A DNA stretch of 64,000 bases from Lentisphaerota bacterium (GTDB lineage: Bacteria > Verrucomicrobiota > Kiritimatiellia > UBA8416 > JAUUYL01): contig JAUUYL010000002.1 in the NCBI GenBank assembly GCA_030590485.1, positions 1 to 64,000 on the forward strand, written 5' to 3'. Positions 7,572 to 15,310 of the stretch are shown in pieces. A program made the position numbers and the translations under genes. The notes under the pieces are model-generated. The model was not told the origin of the DNA and did not search any database. It worked only from the letters and a program-made list of their open reading frames with translations. Every line of letters starts with the position of its first letter. The stretch's first letter is position 1.

Positions 7572-7587
7572 TGTCTCAGATGTCTCA
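7572..7587. promoter_or_regulatory. Tandem TGTCTCA activator (enhancer) site
   Basis: TGTCTCAGATGTCTCA contains two direct heptamers at 9-base spacing. The same half-site is found upstream of the sigma-54 promoters at 15157 and 21469 and, as an inverted repeat, before the activator gene at 23396-23424. I infer it is the binding site of the ArsC-PAS-AAA+ activator. Confidence 0.65.
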
Positions 7588-7644
7588 TATCGTACGAATT
7601 AACTGTTAAATAGACATACGCAGGAGAATAGCGACAACAATATG

Positions 7645-8004
7645 CTACTTCTTCTGCCAATGATTGACCTTATCCAGAACATCTCTCACATAAGAACATT
7701 CGCACTTCTTACCGCATGGCGCCAGATTCTTATCTTCACCACAATAGCCGGGACAGCCTTCAACATTTTCTTTCGACATATCGTCAAACATCGGACCTTC
7801 ATGCATATCAAGAAACTCACCAGCAGGAATAGCAAGAGTTGAACCGCAACCCTCAACATCATGCGTAAAAAGAAAGAAACCCGCAACCAGATCACCATAA
7901 TTGACCTGATAGCCGTCGAGAATCATGTTGCCATCAGCTAACAATTCATTCCTGTCCTTCCAAATCTTATGACAACTCGTACATTCCTTAAATTCTTTGC
8001 TCAT
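7645..8004 (-). CDS. Cys-rich conserved protein, unknown function
   Basis: A 119-residue protein. An N-terminal CTSCHKIW pair is followed by a soluble middle region with DGYQVNYGDLVAGFFLFTHD, and a C-terminal cysteine group (GCPGYCGEDKNLAPCGKKCECSYVRDVL) has six cysteines. The cysteine pattern suggests bound metal or an Fe-S cluster. I recall similar proteins in sulfate reducers and other anaerobes but no named function. A weak sigma-54 promoter candidate lies 36-52 bases upstream, in a divergent region shared with the small Cys-rich gene at 8201. Confidence 0.78.
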   Translation of the reverse strand: MSKEFKECTSCHKIWKDRNELLADGNMILDGYQVNYGDLVAGFFLFTHDVEGCGSTLAIPAGEFLDMHEGPMFDDMSKENVEGCPGYCGEDKNLAPCGKKCECSYVRDVLDKVNHWQKK

Positions 8005-8039
8005 TCCTTGACTCCCTTATCTACGCTGAAACATATCAA

Positions 8040-8056
8040 AGCTTATTACATGCCTA
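8040..8056 (-). promoter_or_regulatory. Candidate sigma-54 promoter for the 119-aa Cys-rich gene
   Basis: The minus strand reads TAGGCATGTAATAAGCT: GG and GC are 10 bases apart, with CAT instead of CAC and AAGC instead of TTGC. It is a weaker match than the others, but it is placed correctly before the start at 8004 and mirrors the strong promoter at 8154. Confidence 0.45.
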
Positions 8057-8076
8057 CATAACTGCTACTCACAAAT

Positions 8077-8094
8077 TTGTAACAGAAATTACAA
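8077..8094. promoter_or_regulatory. Perfect inverted repeat TTGTAA-N6-TTACAA between divergent promoters
   Basis: TTGTAACAGAAATTACAA has 6-base perfect arms around CAGAAA. The outer TTGT...ACAA resembles Crp/Fnr-superfamily sites, so the regulator at 5965 is one candidate; an AAA+ activator is the other. It lies 60 bp upstream of the plus-strand -24 element and 23 bp from the minus-strand one. Confidence 0.6.
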
Positions 8095-8153
8095 GGCATT
8101 TGCAAATAAACACCAAAGCTTTTTGTTTAGACAATATATAATACTGACAGATA

Positions 8154-8170
8154 TGGCATGATTATTGCAT
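8154..8170 (+). promoter_or_regulatory. Sigma-54 promoter of the 64-aa Cys-rich gene
   Basis: TGGCATGATTATTGCAT has TGGCA at -24, TTGC at -12 and the exact 10-base GG-to-GC spacing. It lies 31 bases before the ATG at 8201. Confidence 0.8.
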
Positions 8171-8200
8171 ATTCTATTGAGGATAACAAAGGAGGTCATG

Positions 8201-8395
8201 ATGCCTTTCAGAGAAATGCCAGGAGTTACCGGCTTAGTGTATGTGCCCAACGATGATGGCAACGCAAAGAAGCACAACTGCCCCGATTGCTATAACTGCC
8301 AATGGTGTAGCGATGCCAAATGCGAATTATGCCTGGCGAACAAAAAGAACTCCTGCCGTAGGAAATGCAAAAAGAAGGGGGCGCGTAAGCAGTGA
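8201..8395 (+). CDS. Small Cys-rich protein, unknown function
   Basis: A 64-residue protein starting MPFREMPGVTGLVYVPNDD. It has six cysteines in its second half (CPDCYNCQWCSDAKCELCL, then SCRRKC) and a strongly basic tail. The N-terminal segment is one I have met in anaerobes, but no function is known to me. The cysteine density implies a bound metal or Fe-S cluster. Two ATGs are adjacent; the second (8201) has the better spacing from the AAAGGAGGT site. Expression from a sigma-54 promoter next to the oxygen-defence genes suggests a stress role, which is inference. Confidence 0.78.
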   Translation: MPFREMPGVTGLVYVPNDDGNAKKHNCPDCYNCQWCSDAKCELCLANKKNSCRRKCKKKGARKQ

Positions 8396-8412
8396 ACTAC
8401 GGGGGCAAGGAA

Positions 8413-9075
8413 TCAGCAGTACCATACAGATACATCGCGTGTGCCACTTAGCACCATGCCTGCTACTACATCCTCGGGCTGCGTGCGCAACTTCTCAACA
8501 ACAGCACGTTTACTGCTCCCGGCGACAAATACAATCTTTTCGATTCCCAACAAAAAATCTCTGCTGACTGAAATCCTGTCCGGCCCTTCATCACGCTTAA
8601 CCGCTTGAGCCATACACCCCTTCCCCGCCTCAATATCCTCAATACTGAAAAGCGACGCCAGATGACCATCACCCCCCAACCCAAGAACCCCAAGATTAAT
8701 GACACCTTGCCCCATAAACCGCCTCAGATCTCTATCATAAATATCCGCGCATTCCTCAAGCGGCAACTCTGTTCGAGGCCTTACAACACGCGAATCATCA
8801 ATATCCAACGCCTCCACAAGATTCCTGATAAATCCATAATTGCTGTCTGGCGAGCGTATCGGAACATGCCGCTCATCAGACAATAAAACATGCAAGTCCG
8901 GGGAAAGATTCTTGATTCGTCCCGAAAGCGCATCATATATCCCCCTGACTGTGTTTCCTCCTGTCAACATCACCGCATGCGGCCCCGCATTCGTGTTTTC
9001 AAAATACTCGACCAGAAGAGAAACAACAGCTTCAGATAAAGCAGGTTCAGAATCGAACTCAAGGAATGTCAGCAT
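8413..9075 (-). CDS. pgl: 6-phosphogluconolactonase
   Basis: A 220-residue cytosolic hydrolase of the DevB/SOL family. It opens 6-phosphoglucono-lactone, the step after Zwf in the oxidative pentose phosphate pathway. Family marks are VMLTGGNTVRGIYDAL, the sugar-phosphate loop LLSDERHVPIRSPDSNYGF and VLGLGGDGHLASLF with the catalytic His. It overlaps the preceding fusion gene by 7 bases and is the last gene of the rubrerythrin operon, sharing it with zwf, so NADPH generation is tied to peroxide and superoxide reduction. It converges on the 8201 gene. Confidence 0.95.
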   Translation of the reverse strand: MLTFLEFDSEPALSEAVVSLLVEYFENTNAGPHAVMLTGGNTVRGIYDALSGRIKNLSPDLHVLLSDERHVPIRSPDSNYGFIRNLVEALDIDDSRVVRPRTELPLEECADIYDRDLRRFMGQGVINLGVLGLGGDGHLASLFSIEDIEAGKGCMAQAVKRDEGPDRISVSRDFLLGIEKIVFVAGSSKRAVVEKLRTQPEDVVAGMVLSGTRDVSVWYC

Positions 9076-9818
9076 GCATCATCTCCGAAATCCGTCATCC
9101 CGGCAAAAGATCGAAGTTTGTCAGCATGACGGTGCTCAGCCTTTGAGAGCATGAGGAATGTATTCTTAAGCGAAGGAAACATAGTAAGATACGCCAGCTC
9201 AGCATAAAAATCAGCCGTGGCAAGCTCATGCTCAATCGCATGCTCAAGAACAGGCTTGTCCGACGCAGAAATATTATGATGCAAGTTGTCTCTTTCTTCA
9301 GGGACATAATCGCCTGCAGATGGAAACAGATCATCCGGCTTCTGAGAATATTCCGTCAACTGCTTCAAATGATCACCTTCCTCTTTCGCCAACTGCGCAA
9401 GAAGTGTCTTGAATTCCTTGTCAACCGCCTTACCCGCCATGGTTCTATAGTCATCAAATGCCGCTTTCTCGAACTCCATGGCCATATTCAAGACAAAATG
9501 CCCCACTACCGGCGATGCTTTCACCTGAACTTCTTTCTCAGGAACAAATGCATGCCAAAGAATAATAGCGCCGAAGATGAGAAACATGATGCCGGCAGCA
9601 ATCTTCAATTGCTTCGGATCTATATATTTGGACATCATACTTCCAAGCAACACAGCAAGAAACGTCGACAACACCAACGCCGATGACGCCGCAGCGAACA
9701 CAGTCCATTTAGCCGATTCTGAAGTCGTCGCCCTCGCCATCGCAGCCAGCTGAGTCTTGTCCCCCAACTCTGCAAGAAAGATAAGAACAAATGTGCTTAA
9801 AAATATTTTCCAATTCAT
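9069..9818 (-). CDS. GDT1/UPF0016 membrane domain fused to a ferritin-like diiron domain
   Basis: A 249-residue protein with two parts. Residues 1-95 hold about three membrane helices and the GDT1/UPF0016 signature FLAELGDKTQLAAM, the half-unit of a cation (Mn/Ca-type) exporter family. Residues about 105-245 are a ferritin-like four-helix domain with both ligand sets: E in MEFEKAAFDDY with EEGDH, and E in HELATADFY with AEHRH. The diiron site therefore looks complete. The analogy is to MbfA-type exporters, where a ferritin-like domain is joined to a VIT1-type carrier; here the carrier family differs. I infer iron- or manganese-gated export linked to peroxide defence. The ATG at 9818 is preferred to a GTG at 9827. 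Neighbours are zwf and pgl. Confidence 0.88.
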   Translation of the reverse strand: MNWKIFLSTFVLIFLAELGDKTQLAAMARATTSESAKWTVFAAASSALVLSTFLAVLLGSMMSKYIDPKQLKIAAGIMFLIFGAIILWHAFVPEKEVQVKASPVVGHFVLNMAMEFEKAAFDDYRTMAGKAVDKEFKTLLAQLAKEEGDHLKQLTEYSQKPDDLFPSAGDYVPEERDNLHHNISASDKPVLEHAIEHELATADFYAELAYLTMFPSLKNTFLMLSKAEHRHADKLRSFAGMTDFGDDAC

Positions 9819-9832
9819 ATAGTGCACCCCTA

Positions 9833-11263
9833 TTACTCAGCTTCAGGCCCAGTGCTACCAAACGCATATGGCAACGGCACAATCTTCTGTTCGTCAATCT
9901 CATGAAGAACCGGCGTAAAAATGTCCCATGCAGCTTCGAGCTCTTCTTTTGTAACAAAAAGACTTCTATCTCCACGAATAACATCCAAAATCAAACTTTC
10001 ATACGCATCTGGTATAATCTCATCAAATGCATGCTTGTAGCGTAAATCCAAATCCTTTGAGGTGAAGTTCATGCCCATACCCGGAGTCTTATTTGTGAAA
10101 CGCAAATATATGGCTTCATCCGGCTGAATTCTTATAACCAGCTCGTTGGCTTCCGGGCATACGCCTGCATCACAGAAGATATTGTTTGCGACATGGCGAA
10201 ACTTAATTCTAATTCTCGTAACATGCTTATCCAGCCCCTTTCCTGCTGTAATACTGAAAGGAACACCAGCCCAACGGTCATTATTTATACTCAACTTTAC
10301 CTTTGCGAACGTAGGCGTAATCGAATCGTCCGGAACCGTATCATCGGACGTATACGCACCCACATCCTTGCTACCGCACTTGCCATCCTTGTACTGACCC
10401 AGAATAATATCATCTACTTGAACAGTCGCAATACTTCTCATCAACTTTACCTTTTTCTCCGCTATTGATGATGAACTGTATCGGTCAGGAGGACACATTG
10501 CCACGAGAGAAAGTACCTGGATAAGATGATTTTGCACAACATCACGAATGATCCCATATTTATCAAAATAACCACCCCGCCCATCAACTCCCGAGTTCTC
10601 TTTCCAGACAACTTCAACGCTCTCGATAAACTCCTTATTCCAAAGCGGCTCAAATATCAGATTAGCAAACCTCAAGACCAGCAGGTTCTGAATCAACTCC
10701 TTACCCAGATAATGATCCATGCGGAAAGTTTGATCTTCTGCAAATATCAGCGCCAATTCCCTGGTCAAAGTGTCCGACGATTGACGATCACGCCCGAACG
10801 GTTTCTCTATCACCACACGCGACCATGGGTTAACACCATCGCAAGCAACAAATCCGGCGTCACCTATGGCGTCAGCAACATCCATAAAGATCGAAGGAGG
10901 AATCGCAAAATAAAATACTCTGTTAACATCTCGAGAGGGTTCTGTATCCTGCATTACCTGATACAAATCCAGAAACGAGTCTGAAGAATCGTAACTGCCG
11001 GAGACATAATGACAACGAGCCACAAAATCCTTCTGGTTATCGGCGCATTCTTTAGCATCAGGCGTGTAGTGGCACGGCAAATCACTTGATATCTTCACGC
11101 GAAACTCATCATGCGTAAACTTCGACCGGGCAAACCCGAATACGTTGAAATCTCCAGGGAGCAGTCCCTGGCAGAAAAGCGAAAAGAGTGCCGGGTATAT
11201 CTTTTTTTGAGCCAAATCGCCCGATGCACCAACAATAATAATACTAACAGCTTCCGAGGCCAC
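9833..11263 (-). CDS. zwf: Glucose-6-phosphate 1-dehydrogenase
   Basis: The 476-residue cytosolic enzyme oxidises glucose-6-phosphate and makes NADPH. Visible marks are the dinucleotide-binding loop IIVGASGDLAQKKIYPAL, VIEKPFGRD, the substrate and catalytic segment RMDHYLGKELIQNLLVLRFAN, and EVVWKENSGVDGRGGYFD. The start is a GTG that overlaps the dsbD stop (TAGTG), so the genes are translationally coupled. Its position between DsbD and a ferritin-fusion exporter in a rubrerythrin-led operon implies its job here is reducing power for thioredoxin/DsbD and peroxide reduction. No gnd gene lies in the window. Confidence 0.97.
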   Translation of the reverse strand: MASEAVSIIIVGASGDLAQKKIYPALFSLFCQGLLPGDFNVFGFARSKFTHDEFRVKISSDLPCHYTPDAKECADNQKDFVARCHYVSGSYDSSDSFLDLYQVMQDTEPSRDVNRVFYFAIPPSIFMDVADAIGDAGFVACDGVNPWSRVVIEKPFGRDRQSSDTLTRELALIFAEDQTFRMDHYLGKELIQNLLVLRFANLIFEPLWNKEFIESVEVVWKENSGVDGRGGYFDKYGIIRDVVQNHLIQVLSLVAMCPPDRYSSSSIAEKKVKLMRSIATVQVDDIILGQYKDGKCGSKDVGAYTSDDTVPDDSITPTFAKVKLSINNDRWAGVPFSITAGKGLDKHVTRIRIKFRHVANNIFCDAGVCPEANELVIRIQPDEAIYLRFTNKTPGMGMNFTSKDLDLRYKHAFDEIIPDAYESLILDVIRGDRSLFVTKEELEAAWDIFTPVLHEIDEQKIVPLPYAFGSTGPEAE

Positions 11264-12780
11264 TATTCATCTTTCCTTTCGAGCACAAGGTATACCGGCA
11301 ACCCGACTACCTCGTAATAGTCCATCACCTCTTTGACACTTGAAGCCATACTGTCTGTAGCATCATACCGGAGTATTGAAAAGTTCTCTAATTCACCCAC
11401 CACTGCCTCATCAACAAAAGTGGTCTTTTCCATTTTCATGCAGTTCTTGCACCAATGCGCCCAAAAGTCGATCAGTATCGGTTTGCCACTCTCGTCACTT
11501 TGTTGTAACAGCTCCCCGAAATCACTGCTTTTTTCATTGTAAGATAAAAGCTGATATGTCAGATGCCCATAATAGAGCGCCATTCCCAGAATGAGCACAC
11601 CAAACCCATATTTGACATACTCCATCCATTTTCCGGGCTTAGGCAATACCCCCATCCCTGCACCCGCAAGAGGCCATGGTAGAGCCATGCCAACACCTAA
11701 CAGGAACGGTAACAGTAACCCCGCGTTATTACCACCGCTGTAAAGGTTTCTTGCCAACACCAACACAGACAATAGAACAGGCGCAACACAAGCACCGGCA
11801 AGCAATGCCGCAACGCCACCAATCACCGCAGCTGCCCAAAAACTACCTTTTCGCTGATTCGGTCCACCATGCTGAAACTTACTTAAATCAACATTTATCA
11901 CCCCAAACATTGCCATAGACATAAGAAGAAATAGAACTGTTATAGCCAGATTAAACCAAGGCGAGGCATTGAGCGCGCCAAACTGCGCGCTGGTCAAAAT
12001 CACTATTAAACCCAGCCCGCCATATACAATAGCCATGCCCGCACCATACGCCGCACCCAATGCAAAACCCCTGCCTTTTGATTGCGCAGCGGCACCAGCA
12101 CCTATGATTGCAAGATTGATTGGTATCATGGGCAAAACACAGGGCGTCAAGTTCAACAACAATCCACCAAGCAAAATGCCCAACAATGTTAATATCATTC
12201 CACGTGCAGGCTTACTGCCAGCAGCCTCCTCATCGCGAAGGAAAGCAAGAAATTTTTCAGGAGCAACATAACCAGAAGTGCGAGCTTTCACTTCGTATTG
12301 ATCTGCCAGATCAGCCCATGCCGGTCGCCCGGATGCATCCTGATCTACGCCATCATCAAGAATCACGCTCTTCCCCGGCAATAAACTAAACTTTTTGCTC
12401 TGAGGAAAGTAACATGTCTTGTCATCACAGCCCTGATAAGAAACGGTTACAGTGAGCAAACGAGACGCACCAAATGTCACTCCGTAGGAAAAACGCACAT
12501 CATGCTGATATATACCCACCGTCTTTTCTTGAAATGCATCGTATTTCTGCTTTGACTCAGAACCTGACTTTAATCCGATGACCGCGTCACCCACCACTTC
12601 AACAGACAACTGTTCCTCATACAAATAATGTCCGTCAGGAACAGTAAGAGTCACGACCAGAACAGGTACGCCACTATCTTGTGACAACTCAGCGGTCGCA
12701 GTAAAAGGATCTTCAAACTGCGCAAACAACCGTCCGCACAGCAACATCAGGAGCATACCTGAAATAAGAATTCGTTTCAT
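11263..12780 (-). CDS. dsbD: Thiol:disulfide interchange protein DsbD
   Basis: The 505-residue inner-membrane protein passes electrons from cytoplasmic thioredoxin to the periplasm. A signal peptide (MKRILISGMLLMLLCGRLFA) precedes the periplasmic N domain with CDDKTCYFP. About eight membrane helices follow, with the two transmembrane cysteines in LTPCVLPMIPINL and GACVAPVLLSVL. A C-terminal thioredoxin domain has WAHWCKNCMKME. All three cysteine pairs needed for the relay are present. The ATG at 12780 starts the signal peptide; the frame to 12816 is not needed. Within the oxygen-defence operon it would export reductant, for example to periplasmic thiol enzymes or cytochrome assembly. Confidence 0.94.
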   Translation of the reverse strand: MKRILISGMLLMLLCGRLFAQFEDPFTATAELSQDSGVPVLVVTLTVPDGHYLYEEQLSVEVVGDAVIGLKSGSESKQKYDAFQEKTVGIYQHDVRFSYGVTFGASRLLTVTVSYQGCDDKTCYFPQSKKFSLLPGKSVILDDGVDQDASGRPAWADLADQYEVKARTSGYVAPEKFLAFLRDEEAAGSKPARGMILTLLGILLGGLLLNLTPCVLPMIPINLAIIGAGAAAQSKGRGFALGAAYGAGMAIVYGGLGLIVILTSAQFGALNASPWFNLAITVLFLLMSMAMFGVINVDLSKFQHGGPNQRKGSFWAAAVIGGVAALLAGACVAPVLLSVLVLARNLYSGGNNAGLLLPFLLGVGMALPWPLAGAGMGVLPKPGKWMEYVKYGFGVLILGMALYYGHLTYQLLSYNEKSSDFGELLQQSDESGKPILIDFWAHWCKNCMKMEKTTFVDEAVVGELENFSILRYDATDSMASSVKEVMDYYEVVGLPVYLVLERKDE

Positions 12781-12838
12781 GCCTTCCGCCTTTCGCTCTT
12801 CAGCCGCTTGGATCAAATACTATACAAATCGTCTAGAC

Positions 12839-13312
12839 TCAATCTTCAGCAAAGATATGCTCGTCGTACTCGGTCTCAAATTTAAGCTTGTGCTTATCTT
12901 CATCTTCAGCAAGAGCAAGAAACGTACTGCGCACATCTTCATGTTGACTTATCTCAGCAAGGTCACGATACATATCGCCCGCCATCTGTTCTTTCTTCAT
13001 GGCCAACGTGAGAATATCCTGATAGTTCATATCTGAAGACGACTCAACGTCAATAAGATATTTCGAAATATGCAAATCCAACACCTTCTCCTGCGGCATC
13101 ATTATCTTGCCACTTTCCTTTATATCTCGGAGTTTTGCTGCGTGCCCTCGTTCCTGGTCAGCAAACGTGAGTAGCTCCCGACTAATGGCATCATCTGTCA
13201 CCTTCGCTGCCAGTGACTGATAAAACTCCACTGCGCTATTCTCACCCTGAATCGCAAAATCCAGAACGTCCGCCACACTATCACCTTTACCACCAATAAT
13301 TTCTTCTGTCAT
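12839..13312 (-). CDS. Rubrerythrin-family ferritin-like diiron protein (1)
   Basis: A 157-residue four-helix protein without a rubredoxin domain. Iron ligands are visible as E in GENSAVEFYQSLA, the DQERGH motif, E in KKEQMAGDMYRDLA, and the DEDKHK motif. It is probably a peroxide-reducing or iron-handling ferritin-like protein that takes electrons from the rubredoxin encoded just upstream. It is one of three diiron ferritin-fold genes in this operon besides the GDT1 fusion. The short spacing on both sides supports co-transcription. Confidence 0.9.
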   Translation of the reverse strand: MTEEIIGGKGDSVADVLDFAIQGENSAVEFYQSLAAKVTDDAISRELLTFADQERGHAAKLRDIKESGKIMMPQEKVLDLHISKYLIDVESSSDMNYQDILTLAMKKEQMAGDMYRDLAEISQHEDVRSTFLALAEDEDKHKLKFETEYDEHIFAED

Positions 13313-13340
13313 GCCAAGCCTCCAGTTCCATCTTCAGAAA

Positions 13341-13499
13341 TCAATTAACTTCAGAAAAACTATCTTTATCTACTCCGCATTCAGGACAGACCCAATCGCC
13401 CGACACATCGGCAAATGCCGTACCGGCGGCAACACCATTATCCGGATCCCCTACCTCTGGATCATAAATATAACCACACACATCACAAATGTACTTCAT
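13341..13499 (-). CDS. Rubredoxin
   Basis: A 52-residue one-iron electron carrier: [20 protein letters not shown], then [20 protein letters not shown]. Two CxxCG motifs give the Cys4 iron site and GYIYDP is a family signature. It starts at 13499, two bases before the stop of the flanking ferritin-like gene, and ends at TGA 13341. It most likely donates electrons to rubrerythrin, the superoxide reductases and possibly the FprA protein encoded nearby. Confidence 0.96.
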   Translation of the reverse strand: MKYICDVCGYIYDPEVGDPDNGVAAGTAFADVSGDWVCPECGVDKDSFSEVN

Positions 13500-13500
13500 T

Positions 13501-13998
13501 TTACAACTCCTCTTTTATCTTCTTTTTCTCCTTAAGAATCCAGTGGATATGCTTTGTCTCTTCCAGCATTAACGCATCTATTTTATCTCTTCCGAAATCA
13601 GCTGACACAAGTTCACGCATTGCAACAAAAAAGCTTATCGTATCCTTTTCCGCCTGGAGCGCAATATCGAGAATATCATCAAGCGTTTCCTCCCCCTTCA
13701 GCAATTCAGTCAAACCTGTACCCGTCAGATCAAAGACATGACTGTCAGCCATGGCTTCCAAATACTGAGCTGCCTCGTTGTCGTGATCAAATGCCGCCAC
13801 CTCTGATTCCCGGGCTGCAAATTCTTTCCGCATTCCTTCGAATAGAGCCAGATGCGCATCTTCCTGCTCAGCTATAAGAAGAAGCAAGTCCTTCCCCTCT
13901 TCACATATCTCAGCGGCTCTTCTATAGAACAATCCACCGTTTCGCTCGATCTGAGCAGCCATCTGCAGAACCTCGTCAGCATGAAATACAGCACTCAT
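13501..13998 (-). CDS. Rubrerythrin-family ferritin-like diiron protein (2)
   Basis: A 165-residue ferritin-like four-helix protein ([21 protein letters not shown]). Ligand motifs are [12 protein letters not shown] with EQEDAH, and E in [11 protein letters not shown] with EETKHIH. It has no rubredoxin domain, so the adjacent rubredoxin is probably its donor. The start at 13998 is favoured by a GGAGG site nine bases upstream; a start at 14034 would overlap the desulfoferrodoxin gene and lacks a binding site. It shares only general ferritin-fold similarity with the other copy at 12839. Confidence 0.9.
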   Translation of the reverse strand: MSAVFHADEVLQMAAQIERNGGLFYRRAAEICEEGKDLLLLIAEQEDAHLALFEGMRKEFAARESEVAAFDHDNEAAQYLEAMADSHVFDLTGTGLTELLKGEETLDDILDIALQAEKDTISFFVAMRELVSADFGRDKIDALMLEETKHIHWILKEKKKIKEEL

Positions 13999-14021
13999 AA
14001 TCCCAGCCTCCTTTTGCTCAT

Positions 14022-14399
14022 TTAGCTCTTCCATAAACCGTGTTTATTACAGTAAGCACGTGCACTCACCGAATCAACATTTACACCTTCAAATGTTGCT
14101 TCAGGTTCATCCCCAGGACTTAAATCCACTCTATATACTGCTGATCCCACTAAAAGCTCTATCCACTCAATATAATGATCATCAGCCATAGGATGAGGCA
14201 CCGATCCAACCGTTACCGTCACAGTTGACCCGTCTTTCGCAACAACCGGAACATGTTTCTCTGTCGCAGCATCAGTCGAATTCGCTTCGTACATCTTCAT
14301 TGCCTGATCACAACACGCCAACGTTCCACCCGCCGCATGTAACACTTCAACAACATTCCCACATGCTTCACATTTATATACCTGAAGTTTCTCCGTCAT
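14022..14399 (-). CDS. dfx: Desulfoferrodoxin (superoxide reductase)
   Basis: A 125-residue two-domain superoxide reductase. The N-terminal desulforedoxin domain has YKCEACGNV then ACCDQAM (CxxC plus CC iron site). The catalytic domain has KHVPVV, PHPMADDHYIEWIELL and YCNKHGLW, giving the four histidines and one cysteine of the reductive centre. Two ATGs are close; the one at 14399 is best spaced from the AGGAG site. It lies in the operon between rubrerythrin and the ferritin-like/rubredoxin genes, the expected set for turning superoxide into water with rubredoxin as donor. Confidence 0.96.
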   Translation of the reverse strand: MTEKLQVYKCEACGNVVEVLHAAGGTLACCDQAMKMYEANSTDAATEKHVPVVAKDGSTVTVTVGSVPHPMADDHYIEWIELLVGSAVYRVDLSPGDEPEATFEGVNVDSVSARAYCNKHGLWKS

Positions 14400-14483
14400 A
14401 TTCATCTCCTTAAATCATTCCACCAAACTGCAGAGCCCATCAGCAAAATCGCCATAACAACCATAGAACCATCAACCATTCAT

Positions 14484-14501
14484 TCGAAAATACATTTTCG
14501 A
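14484..14501. repeat. Perfect palindrome TCGAAAAT-N2-ATTTTCGA between rubrerythrin and dfx
   Basis: Eight-base perfect arms around two bases, within the 112-base gap after the rubrerythrin stop. It could be an mRNA stem that tunes downstream expression or a protein-binding site. No U tract follows, so it is not a clear terminator. Confidence 0.5.
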
Positions 14502-14511
14502 CTGACCTATT

Positions 14512-15084
14512 CTACCAGTTCTCTGCGAGTACTTCAAAATAAGCCTGAGGATGAGCGCAGGCCTTGCAAAGCTCCGGTGCCTCAGGCCCCTCGTGCAGAT
14601 AACCGCAGTTCTTACAACGCCATACCACGACCTCATCCTTCTTGAAAACTTTACCTTCTTCAATGTTCTTGATCAAAGCAAGATAACGCTTCTCATGCTG
14701 CTTCTCCGCCACCGCGATAGACTCAAAAACCTCCGCAATATTATCAAAACCCTCTTCGCGAGCCACTACCGCGAATGACGGATACATATCCGTCCATTCA
14801 TAGTTTTCTCCAGCAGCACTACCCTTCAGGTTGTCTACGGTCTCGCCAATGATACCAAAAGGGAATGCCCCTGTTATCTCCGCCTCACCGCCATCCATCA
14901 ATTTGAAAAGCCTCTTGGCATGCTCTTTTTCCTGATCCGCCGTCTCAAGAAAAATATTTGCCATCTGCACATACCCATCTTTTTTGGCCTTACTCGCGAA
15001 ATATGTATACCTGTTACGAGCCTGTGACTCCCCCGCAAATGCCGCCATCAGATTTGTTGCCGTCTTACTTCCTTTTAACTCCAT
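14512..15084 (-). CDS. rbr: Rubrerythrin
   Basis: The 190-residue classical rubrerythrin reduces hydrogen peroxide with electrons from rubredoxin or NADH-dependent partners. Ferritin-like helices carry [35 protein letters not shown] and EKQHEKRYL. The C-terminal rubredoxin-like domain has [12 protein letters not shown] and [13 protein letters not shown]. It is the first gene of the oxygen-defence operon and has a good sigma-54 promoter 73-89 bases upstream of its start, with TGAGACA sites further up. Confidence 0.97.
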   Translation of the reverse strand: MELKGSKTATNLMAAFAGESQARNRYTYFASKAKKDGYVQMANIFLETADQEKEHAKRLFKLMDGGEAEITGAFPFGIIGETVDNLKGSAAGENYEWTDMYPSFAVVAREEGFDNIAEVFESIAVAEKQHEKRYLALIKNIEEGKVFKKDEVVVWRCKNCGYLHEGPEAPELCKACAHPQAYFEVLAENW

Positions 15085-15156
15085 CTTTACATCCTCCCGT
15101 TATTTAGATTATAGCCTCGCGCAGTACGAGCATACTTCCCATACCTGTATAGGCCT

Positions 15157-15173
15157 AGCTGATTCTGTGCCAG
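15157..15173 (-). promoter_or_regulatory. Sigma-54 promoter of the rubrerythrin operon
   Basis: The minus strand reads CTGGCACAGAATCAGCTA around these positions: CTGGCAC at -24, GC at -12, exactly 10 bases between GG and GC. It faces the rbr start at 15084. A TGAGACA pair lies about 120-135 bp upstream. Confidence 0.83.
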
Positions 15174-15290
15174 ATTCAACAAAAACAGCATGTTTATTCG
15201 TATCTAGCTGGCATTCATAATGTTATAAATTAGCAACAATCTCCAATTCTCGGATATAGTCTCAATAACTGCTTCCATCTCCTGAACTTT

Positions 15291-15306
15291 TGACACAACT
15301 GAGACA
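15291..15306. promoter_or_regulatory. TGACACA/TGAGACA activator site upstream of rbr
   Basis: TGACACAACTGAGACA is two heptamers at 9-base spacing, the same arrangement as at 7572-7587 read from the other strand. A further imperfect half-site (AGTCTCAA) is at 15257. It sits directly after the ptsI stop codon. Confidence 0.62.
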
Positions 15307-15310
15307 CCGC

